A stretch of DNA of 8,356 nucleotides from NCBI GenBank assembly GCA_902488725.1, contig CABTXO010000061.1:1-8356 (forward strand), written 5' to 3'. The notes beneath the pieces were generated by a model that saw nothing but the letters and a program-made list of their open reading frames with translations, made no database searches and had not been told where the DNA came from. Of the stretch, positions 1 through 5,667 are shown in pieces (positions within the stretch are counted from its first letter, which is position 1; each line of letters begins with the position of its first letter). The translations under genes and the position numbers were made by a program. Source of the DNA: an uncultured Bacteroidales bacterium. Lineage in GTDB: Bacteria > Bacteroidota > Bacteroidia > Bacteroidales > UBA932.

Positions 1-710
1 ACGAGCTTGCCGGAGTCCGCATCCGGCTCCACGCTGGTGTTCAGCGGGTTGATGCAGCTGTTGACGTACAGTCTCCGGTCATAGCCATCCGGCATCGGAA
101 GGGTCATGTCCGCATCCGGACCGTAATCCTTGAGGATCGCGACGTAGGTCAAGTCCTGCCCGATGTCGTTGGCCTGCTGCGGGGCGATGTCCTCCCCCGT
201 CCGGGAACTGGCATCCATCCCCACATGGCAGGGCACCCCCAGCTGCGCCGCCACGTCGCCCAGTTCGGTGGCATCGATCAGGATCTTGTACTTCAGCCTC
301 TTCACGTCCGCGAAGGTCCTGCCGTATTCGATGGTAAGATTCTTTTCCCGCGCAGCCATATTCTTGAATATGGCTGCGCCCACGTGGGGTTCGAACAGGA
401 TGCGGCTGACCCAGCCGGTCGCAATCTTGTCATACCCGCCGTACCGGGCTGCGACGGAATCGCAGAATTCCCCGAATATCCCGCCGCGCAGGTTGTAATT
501 TCCGTCCACGGCGCTGACCCCGGCGGAGGTCAGCATGCCCCCCAGCCAGGGGGTCTCTTCCACAATCAGGGTCTTCGCCCCGCTCCGGGCGGCCTGGATG
601 CCTGCCGCCACTCCGCTGGCGCCGCCGCCGACAATCACCACATCGTACGAAGGCGTACACGCGGAAAGCACCATCGCCAGCAGGCCGGTCCATCTGCACA
701 TCGTTTTCAT
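1..710 (-). CDS. FAD-dependent oxidoreductase, predicted lipoprotein (partial; C-terminus beyond the window)
   Basis: The first 236 residues are present. Residues 1-18 form a lipoprotein signal: a short basic start, a hydrophobic run and the lipobox LSAC with Cys18. Only five residues later comes a dinucleotide-binding Rossmann motif (DVVIVGGGASGVAAG, 23-37), followed by an acidic pair (E51-E52) where the ribose-binding acid of FAD proteins usually sits, and by IDATELGD (145-152), typical of the FAD_oxidored group (PF12831, often labelled xanthan-lyase-like). No acidic run follows the Cys, so no surface-export signal is seen and a periplasm-facing lipoprotein is likeliest. The stretch between the strand at 125-129 and IDATELGD seems about 20 residues shorter than I expect for the family. 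The ATG at 708-710 lies 9 nt after the epimerase stop codon, so the two are probably co-transcribed. The substrate is unknown; oxidation of a sugar is inference from context. Confidence 0.82.
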   Translation of the reverse strand, partial: MKTMCRWTGLLAMVLSACTPSYDVVIVGGGASGVAAGIQAARSGAKTLIVEETPWLGGMLTSAGVSAVDGNYNLRGGIFGEFCDSVAARYGGYDKIATGWVSRILFEPHVGAAIFKNMAAREKNLTIEYGRTFADVKRLKYKILIDATELGDVAAQLGVPCHVGMDASSRTGEDIAPQQANDIGQDLTYVAILKDYGPDADMTLPMPDGYDRRLYVNSCINPLNTSVEPDADSGKL

Positions 711-719
711 GGCCAACTT

Positions 720-1895
720 TTATTTGTCCAACATCGTCATGATCTGATAGATTCCTCTCGGAACATGGAAGCACCCCTTCCACTTGCCCCCCTTCAGCGG
801 GAGAAGCACTTCCCCGCGGCGGTTCAGGTAGCCGAACCATTCCGGATAGAGCTGATCTTTGAAGTGGTGCCACATGTAGTCATCCAGCTTCAGGAACCAG
901 TCCAGGCATTTTTCATTGCCCGTCAGGCGGTAACCTTTCAGCATCGCGATCGCAGCCTCGATGTGCACCCACCACAGTTTCTGGTCCCACTCCAGCTCCT
1001 GCGTAGGGTAGCCCTTGCGGTCCATGAAATAGAAGATCCCCCCGTATTCCTTGTCCCAGCCGAATTCGATGATCCGGAGGGAGATTTCCACGGCCTTCCG
1101 GATCAGTGCATCGTCGCCGCGCCGCACGCCCAGATTCTCCAGAAACCAGATGGCTTCCAGATCATGGCCGGGATTGATCCGCCGGCCTTCGAAGCAATCC
1201 AGCAGAGAACCGTCCACGGCCGACACGTTTTCGACCATCACCCCGAGATCGGGCTGGTAGAAGACATCGAGCACCTCATGCAGGCACGCATCGATGGTCG
1301 TTTCCAGCAACTCCCGGTCGTCCACGATCTTTTCCACTTCGAGCGCCATGTTGCAGATGATCATCGGCAGGGCGAAGTCCTTCATCGGGCGCGTGCCCGG
1401 GACGCTTTTGGACCAGATTCCTTTCGGGTTGTCACGCCTTTCCAGGATCCGCCTGAAGATCATTCTGGCCGCGCAGGCATATTCATCGTTCCCGGTCGCT
1501 TCCGCCAACTGCGCAAAAGCCATGCAGGCGAAGGTGTTCGAGAAGATGCTATACGGCTGGATGAGCGGCTTTCCTTCCCGCGTCAGAGAAAAATAAAAAT
1601 CGAAGTTTCCGTCGTGACCGTACTTCAACAGAAATTTCGCACCTTGCTCCGCGCACTTCAGCCATTCCTCGTTTTTTGCCAATTTGTTGTACAGCATCGC
1701 AAACAGCCAGACTTCCCTGCCCTGGAGCCATACGAACTTGTCCTTGTCGTAGACGCTTCCGTCCCGGTTCAGGCAGGTGAAATAGCCGCCGAACTTGGTG
1801 TCCTGCGATTTTTCCAACCAGAACGGCAGCACATTTCCCAACAGTTCACTCCTGTAGCGAGCCGACATCGCTCCGAAATCAATTTGATCGCGCAT
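720..1895 (-). CDS. N-acylglucosamine 2-epimerase (AGE / renin-binding-protein family)
   Basis: This 391-residue protein is full length for the AGE family, whose (alpha/alpha)6-barrel enzymes epimerise C2 of free sugars, classically GlcNAc to ManNAc, in the cytoplasm. No signal peptide is visible. Family landmarks are in order: GGYFTCLNRDG (36-46), FVWLQGREVW (54-63, R60), NPGHDLEAIWFL (241-252, H244 and E247), WWVHIEA (308-314, H311) and KGCFHVPRG (373-381, H377). R60, H244 and H377 correspond to residues known as important in characterised AGEs. The FHVPR ending and WLQGR block resemble mammalian renin-binding protein and argue against cellobiose 2-epimerase, which carries YHN-type sequence there. 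In Bacteroides fragilis an AGE-type enzyme (NanE) serves sialic acid catabolism, so that role is possible, but no sialate lyase is visible. It is first in the leftward operon, with a promoter-like element about 28 nt upstream of the ATG. Confidence 0.9.
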   Translation of the reverse strand: MRDQIDFGAMSARYRSELLGNVLPFWLEKSQDTKFGGYFTCLNRDGSVYDKDKFVWLQGREVWLFAMLYNKLAKNEEWLKCAEQGAKFLLKYGHDGNFDFYFSLTREGKPLIQPYSIFSNTFACMAFAQLAEATGNDEYACAARMIFRRILERRDNPKGIWSKSVPGTRPMKDFALPMIICNMALEVEKIVDDRELLETTIDACLHEVLDVFYQPDLGVMVENVSAVDGSLLDCFEGRRINPGHDLEAIWFLENLGVRRGDDALIRKAVEISLRIIEFGWDKEYGGIFYFMDRKGYPTQELEWDQKLWWVHIEAAIAMLKGYRLTGNEKCLDWFLKLDDYMWHHFKDQLYPEWFGYLNRRGEVLLPLKGGKWKGCFHVPRGIYQIMTMLDK

Positions 1896-1922
1896 ATTTC
1901 AATATTTTTGTTTCATTCCGCA

Positions 1923-1930
1923 CAAATTTA
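1923..1930 (-). promoter_or_regulatory. Predicted Bacteroidota -7 promoter element for the epimerase operon
   Basis: On the minus strand this reads TAAATTTG, an exact match to the Bacteroidota -7 consensus TAnnTTTG. It would start transcription near 1918 and give a leader of about 22 nt before the ATG at 1895, a normal distance. The -33 element is not clear: a TTG lies 14 nt upstream, short of the usual spacing of about 20. A second match, TATGTTTG, lies at 1969-1962 inside the candidate operator and is less likely because its leader would be about 60 nt. Confidence 0.55.
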
Positions 1931-1960
1931 TTAAATCTTTTTAACAATTGAATATTTTCC

Positions 1961-1982
1961 GCAAACATATTTTAATATTTGC
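1961..1982. promoter_or_regulatory. Candidate operator: 22-bp imperfect palindrome between divergent promoters
   Basis: The arms are GCAAAnAT (1961-1968) and ATnTTTGC (1975-1982), with an AT-rich centre. Seven of eleven pairs are complementary, including all five outer ones. It ends 10 bp before the rightward -7 element at 1993, so it covers that promoter's -33 region, and it lies about 30 bp upstream of the leftward -7 element. ROK-family repressors such as NagC and Mlc bind AT-rich palindromes of about this size, and a ROK gene ends the rightward operon. That this is its site is inference. Confidence 0.4.
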
Positions 1983-1992
1983 ACGATATGCT

Positions 1993-2000
1993 TACTTTTG
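1993..2000 (+). promoter_or_regulatory. Predicted Bacteroidota -7 promoter element for the rightward operon
   Basis: The sequence TACTTTTG matches TAnnTTTG exactly. Transcription would begin near 2005 and leave about 17 nt before the ATG at 2022. This settles the start of the next gene, because the in-frame TTG at 1998 lies inside the promoter. The -33 region has only a weak TTTA near 1971 and overlaps the candidate operator. Confidence 0.6.
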
Positions 2001-2021
2001 CAGAGATCAAGAATACGCCCT

Positions 2022-3119
2022 ATGACAGACAGAAGATCATTTCTCAAGAAAGCCGGGATCGTTGCCGCTGCCGCGGCAGCCTCCCCCTTCGCCATTGAAG
2101 CCATGCGGCCGGATCCGGGCCGGAACGCCGAAGCCCTCCCGAAATCCGGGAATGCAGCCGGGTTGCTCGTCCCGAAAGGCAACGCCCTTCCGATCACGGG
2201 CACCTTCCTGGATGAAATCTCCCACGACATCCCGCACCAGAACTGGGGCGAGAAAGAATGGGACCGGGACTTTCAACACATGAAAGCGATCGGGATCGAC
2301 ACCGTGATCGACATCCGCTGCGGCTACCGCAAGTTCATCACCTATCCCTCCCCCTACCTGCTGAAACAGGGTGCCTACATGCCCTCGGTCGACTTGATCG
2401 ACCTCTTCTGCCGCCTGGCGGAAAAGTACGGGATGAAGTTCTGGCTCGGACTGTACGACTCCGGCCGCTACTGGGACACCGGGGACATGTCCTATGAAGT
2501 GGAAGCCAACAAATACGTGATCGACGAGATCTGGGAACGGTACGGCAGCAAGTACGGCAGCTTCGGCGGCTGGTATCTCAGCGGGGAAATCAGCCGGGCG
2601 ACCAAAGGGGCGATCGACTCGTTCCGCGCCATGGGGCGGCAGTGCAAAGAGGTCTCCGGCGGCCTGCCGACCTTCATCTCTCCCTGGATCGACGGCAAGA
2701 AGGCCGTCGCCGCTTCCGGCGGCAAGCTCTCGAAGGCCGAAGCCGTCTCCGTGGAACAGCACGAAAAGGAATGGAATGAAATCTTCGACGGCATCCATGA
2801 ATATGTGGACGCGTGCGCCTTCCAGGACGGGCACATCGACTACGACGAGCTGGACGCCTTCTTCAGCGTCAACAAGAAGCTGGCGGACCGCTACGGGATG
2901 CAGTGCTGGACCAACGCCGAAACCTTCGACCGGGACATGCCGATCAAGTTCCTCCCCATCAAGTTCGACAAGCTCCGCATGAAGCTGGAGGCCGCCAAAC
3001 GCTGCGGCTACGACAAGGCCATCACCTTCGAATTCAGCCACTTCATGAGTCCGCAGTCCGCCTACCCCCAGGCCGGTCACCTCTACGACCGGTACAAGGA
3101 ATATTTCGAAATCGCGTAA
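2022..3119 (+). CDS. Tat-signal, DUF4434-like putative (beta/alpha)8-barrel protein
   Basis: This protein has 365 residues. The N-terminus has a twin-arginine signal: DRRSFLKK at 3-10, an alanine-rich hydrophobic stretch at 11-24, and probable cleavage near 25-40. Export of a folded, perhaps cofactor-bound protein to the periplasm follows. The rest resembles the DUF4434 family, recalled from sequence character (GTFLDEISHDIPHQNW at 60-75, GGWYLSGEIS at 182-191, FISPWIDGKK at 218-227) and not searched. Strand-like segments ending in carboxylates, WYLSGE (E189), CWTNAE (E300) and ITFEF (E337), are placed as in clan-A glycoside hydrolases, so a glycosidase-like enzyme is plausible but unproven. 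Cys100, Cys130, Cys208, Cys265, Cys295 and Cys328 are present. It is first in the rightward operon and its stop is 9 nt before the transporter start. The ATG at 2022 was chosen because the upstream TTG lies within the promoter. Confidence 0.72.
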   Translation: MTDRRSFLKKAGIVAAAAAASPFAIEAMRPDPGRNAEALPKSGNAAGLLVPKGNALPITGTFLDEISHDIPHQNWGEKEWDRDFQHMKAIGIDTVIDIRCGYRKFITYPSPYLLKQGAYMPSVDLIDLFCRLAEKYGMKFWLGLYDSGRYWDTGDMSYEVEANKYVIDEIWERYGSKYGSFGGWYLSGEISRATKGAIDSFRAMGRQCKEVSGGLPTFISPWIDGKKAVAASGGKLSKAEAVSVEQHEKEWNEIFDGIHEYVDACAFQDGHIDYDELDAFFSVNKKLADRYGMQCWTNAETFDRDMPIKFLPIKFDKLRMKLEAAKRCGYDKAITFEFSHFMSPQSAYPQAGHLYDRYKEYFEIA

Positions 3120-3128
3120 GGCTATTCC

Positions 3129-4451
3129 ATGATGAAGAAAAACAGCAATGGTTACATCCTCTTCCTGGCCGTGGTCGCGGCGATCGGAGGAATCCTCTTC
3201 GGCTATGACACGGCGGTGATCTCCGGTACGACCGGTGTGGTTTCCGCCCAGTTCGGGCTGAACACCCTGCAGCAGGGGTGGTACGTCGGCTGCGCCCTGA
3301 TCGGCTCGATCATCGGCGTGGCCTTGGCAGGGCTGATGAGCGACAATCTCGGCCGCAAAAAGACCATGCTCATCTCGGCGGTGATGTTCAGCGTCTCCGC
3401 GATCGGCTGCGCCCTCTGCGCCGACTTCCCGCAACTCGTGGCCTACCGCATCATCGGCGGTTTCGGAATCGGAGTGGTGTCCATCGTCTCGCCGGTGTAC
3501 ATCTCTGAGGTGGCGATGGCCGAACGGAGAGGGACCCTCGTTTCACTGTACCAGCTTGCGATCACCATCGGCTTCCTTGTCGCCTATCTGGTGAACTTCC
3601 TCATTCTCCACAACGCGGAGTGCGGCGGCGGCTTCGCCCATGCCGGCATGCAGAGAATGTTCATCCAGGAATATTGGCGCGGCATGCTGGGCTGCGAGAC
3701 GATTCCCGACCTGCTGTTCTTCGTCCTCATCTTCTTCATCCCCGAAAGCCCGCGCTGGCTGCAGGTCCGGCGGCAGCAGAGGGAACACAAGGCATCCGAG
3801 TGGAAATTCCTGCTCGAACCCGGCATTCTGTTCGCCGTGCTCGTGGGATCCGCCATCGCGATCCTCGGCCAGTTCATGGGTGTCAATGCGGTCCTGTACT
3901 ACGGACCGCAAATCCTCCAGGACGCCGGACTCGGCGGCGGGGACGCCCTGTTCTCGCAGGTGCTGGTGGGGCTCGTGAACTTCGGCACGACGGTCATCGC
4001 CCTGCTGATCATCGACAAGGTCGGCCGCAAGCAGCTGGTCTACTGGGGCGTCACCGGAATGATCATCTGCCTCCTGATGATCGGGCTGTACTTTTGGAAG
4101 GGGGCTGCGATCGGACTGGGAACCGGTTTCCTGCTGACCTTCTTCCTTCTTTATGTCTTCTGCACCGCGATTTCCATTTCTGCAGTCGTTTTCGTACTTT
4201 TGTCAGAAATGTACCCGAACCGGGTCCGCGGTCTCGCCATGTCCATCGCCGGTCTGGCGCTCTGGATCGGTACGTACCTCATCGGCCAGCTGACGCCGTG
4301 GATGCTCGAGACCCTCACCCCCGCCGGTACTTTCTTCCTGTTCGCGGCGATGTGCTTCCCCTACCTGCTGATCATGTGGAAATGGATTCCCGAAACAACC
4401 GGCAAGACCCTGGAAGCCATCGAGGCCTACTGGACCAACAGAAGTAAATGA
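3129..4451 (+). CDS. MFS sugar porter family transporter (probable proton:sugar symporter)
   Basis: This 440-residue inner-membrane protein has about 12 hydrophobic segments. Sugar porter signatures appear in order: GGILFGYDTAVISG (20-33), GRKK (75-78), RIIGGFGIG (107-115), PESPRWL (205-211), GQFMGVNAVLYY (247-258), DKVGRK (296-301) and PETTGKTLEAIE (421-432). It should import a free, unphosphorylated sugar, which suits a neighbouring epimerase. Several features are unusual. The Gln-Gln pair before FxGxN on helix 7 is Gly-Gln. The GP-x-x-W motif of helix 10 reads SAVVF (351-355), so the sugar-stacking Trp is Phe. The cytoplasmic loop after PESPRWL is roughly 25 residues shorter than in XylE, and the segment between helices 5 and 6 is about 10 longer. 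These point to a substrate other than xylose or glucose, perhaps an N-acetyl sugar. Two ATGs occur in tandem; the first is used here. Confidence 0.88.
   Translation: MMKKNSNGYILFLAVVAAIGGILFGYDTAVISGTTGVVSAQFGLNTLQQGWYVGCALIGSIIGVALAGLMSDNLGRKKTMLISAVMFSVSAIGCALCADFPQLVAYRIIGGFGIGVVSIVSPVYISEVAMAERRGTLVSLYQLAITIGFLVAYLVNFLILHNAECGGGFAHAGMQRMFIQEYWRGMLGCETIPDLLFFVLIFFIPESPRWLQVRRQQREHKASEWKFLLEPGILFAVLVGSAIAILGQFMGVNAVLYYGPQILQDAGLGGGDALFSQVLVGLVNFGTTVIALLIIDKVGRKQLVYWGVTGMIICLLMIGLYFWKGAAIGLGTGFLLTFFLLYVFCTAISISAVVFVLLSEMYPNRVRGLAMSIAGLALWIGTYLIGQLTPWMLETLTPAGTFFLFAAMCFPYLLIMWKWIPETTGKTLEAIEAYWTNRSK
4195..4202 (+). promoter_or_regulatory. Possible internal -7 promoter element inside the transporter gene
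   Basis: TACTTTTG here is identical to the predicted promoter element at 1993-2000. A TTTC lies 20 nt upstream (4171-4174), near the expected -33 position. The codons spanning it (GTA, CTT, TTG) are AT-rich compared with the strongly GC-ending codons around them. It could give the ROK gene, 250 nt downstream, its own basal transcription. A chance match is possible: the same octamer occurs at 4089-4096 without a -33 partner. Confidence 0.2.
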
Positions 4452-4452
4452 C

Positions 4453-5655
4453 ATGACTAGAGCGTTTCTGGACAACCTCAACGAGCGCAACGCCCTCACG
4501 AAGCAGCGGATGCTGGAGCTCTGTATCAACTTCGGCAGCTACAGCCTCGCCGACCTCGGAAAGGAATTGAACATCAGTGTCCCGACCATCACCAAACTGG
4601 TTGGGGAACTGATCGATGACGGATGGCTCGAAGACCTCGGCAAGCAAGGATCTTCCAGCGGGCGCCGTCCCAGCATCTACGGCCTGAATCCGAATGCCGG
4701 CTATTTCGCGGGCGTGGATCTCGAACGGACCCATGCCAACATCGCCGTCATGGACTTCAAGGGCCAGATCCTGGCCTACCACGAAGATGTGCCTTTCACC
4801 CTCCAGAACACGGTGGAATCCTGCCGGGAGCTCTGCGAGCTGGTGAAGAAAACCTTCGAAAAGGACGGTCTCGACACCGCCAGACTGCTGCAATGCGGCA
4901 TGGACCTGACCGGACGCGTGAACACCAATTCCGGCTACAGCTTCACCTACTTCATCTCGGAGGACAAGCCCCTCAGCACCATCCTGGAAGACAACCTGGG
5001 CGTGCCCGTCAGCATCGACAACGACTCCCGGGCGATGACCTTCGGGGAATATATGAGCGGCGCCGTGAACGGCGAGAAGGACATCCTCTTCATCAACGCC
5101 AGCTGGGGGCTCGGCATGGGGATCATCCTGGACGGCAGCCTGTTCTACGGGAATTCCGGCTTTTCCGGCGAGATCGGGCACTTTCCGATGCTGGAAAACG
5201 ACGTCATCTGCCGGTGCGGAAAGGTCGGGTGCCTGGAGACCGGGGCATCCGGATCCGCGCTGCAACGGATCGTGACGGAGAAAATCGCACAGGGCCGATC
5301 TTCGATCCTTTCGGACAAATACGCCAAAGACAAGGAGTTGACCCTCAAGGACATCCTCGATACCCTCCGGGACGAGGACGTCGTCGTGATCGAAGCGATG
5401 GAAGAAGTCGGCACGAATCTGGGCAAAGGGATCGCCGGACTGATCAACGTCTTCAATCCGGAACTGATCGTCATCGGCGGCAAACTGATCGTCGGCGGCG
5501 ACTACCTGATGCTTCCGGTCCGGGCCTCCGTCAAGAAGCACTCCCTCAACCTGGTCAGCCGGGACACCACCCTCAAATTCTCCCGCCTGGGCCGGAAGGC
5601 CGGCTCCGTCGGCAGCTGCATGCTCGCCCGCTCCCGCTTCCTCGGACTGATGTAG
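4453..5655 (+). CDS. ROK-family transcriptional regulator (winged helix plus ROK domain)
   Basis: This protein has 400 residues, the usual size for ROK repressors; ROK kinases are near 300. Residues 14-62 form a winged helix-turn-helix with recognition-helix text SVPTITKLVGELIDDGWL, followed by a GRRPSIYGLNP linker (70-80). The ROK domain follows: GVDLERT (87-93), DNDSRA (189-194), GLGMG (219-223), GEIGH (239-243), the zinc motif CRCGKVGC (253-260, with H243 as the fourth likely ligand) and NPELIVIGG (335-343). The ATP phosphate-1 motif, normally DLGGT, reads DLERT, which weakens phosphate binding and favours a sugar-sensing repressor over a kinase. The catalytic-type Asp (D191) remains. It starts 1 nt after the transporter stop, suggesting translational coupling. 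By analogy with NagC, XylR and Mlc it probably binds the palindrome at 1961-1982 and releases it on sugar binding; this is inference. Confidence 0.9.
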   Translation: MTRAFLDNLNERNALTKQRMLELCINFGSYSLADLGKELNISVPTITKLVGELIDDGWLEDLGKQGSSSGRRPSIYGLNPNAGYFAGVDLERTHANIAVMDFKGQILAYHEDVPFTLQNTVESCRELCELVKKTFEKDGLDTARLLQCGMDLTGRVNTNSGYSFTYFISEDKPLSTILEDNLGVPVSIDNDSRAMTFGEYMSGAVNGEKDILFINASWGLGMGIILDGSLFYGNSGFSGEIGHFPMLENDVICRCGKVGCLETGASGSALQRIVTEKIAQGRSSILSDKYAKDKELTLKDILDTLRDEDVVVIEAMEEVGTNLGKGIAGLINVFNPELIVIGGKLIVGGDYLMLPVRASVKKHSLNLVSRDTTLKFSRLGRKAGSVGSCMLARSRFLGLM

Positions 5656-5667
5656 ATCCGGGATCTA
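5653..5667. repeat. Perfect 15-bp palindrome joining two convergent stop codons
   Basis: The sequence TAGATCCGGGATCTA has seven complementary pairs about a single central G. Its first three bases are the TAG stop of the ROK gene and its last three are the TAG stop of glnS on the other strand. As RNA it can fold as a 6-bp stem with a 3-nt loop from either direction. No U-run follows on either side, so it is not a canonical intrinsic terminator, yet it is the only structure in the 9-nt gap between the convergent genes. Confidence 0.5.

Noticed and set aside
720..1895. Cellobiose or mannobiose 2-epimerase assignment
   Set aside because: FVWLQGR and FHVPR match the AGE/renin-binding-protein branch; the YHN-type ending of cellobiose epimerases is absent.
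1907..1926. Second inverted repeat TTTGT...ACAAA in the leader of the epimerase gene
   Set aside because: Only five pairs with no extension in an AT-rich stretch; too weak to call an operator.
225..1934. Long open frame (569 codons) on the plus strand opposite the epimerase and FAD genes
   Set aside because: It is an antisense shadow from GC-rich codon use. The minus-strand frames carry clear family motifs, while this one has Pro/His/Arg-rich text without any.
1998..2021. Upstream TTG start for the DUF4434-like protein
   Set aside because: The TTG lies inside the -7 promoter element and would add eight residues in front of the Tat signal.
2037..3434. 465-codon minus-strand open frame over the DUF4434-like gene and the transporter start
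   Set aside because: Shadow frame crossing two genes with recognisable motifs on the other strand; the sequence is low in recognisable domains.
4089..4096. Another TACTTTTG octamer in the transporter gene
   Set aside because: It has no -33-like sequence at the right distance and follows from ordinary Tyr-Phe-Trp codons.
4372..5541. 389-codon minus-strand open frame over the ROK gene
   Set aside because: The plus strand encodes a complete ROK regulator with its zinc motif; this frame has no domain character.
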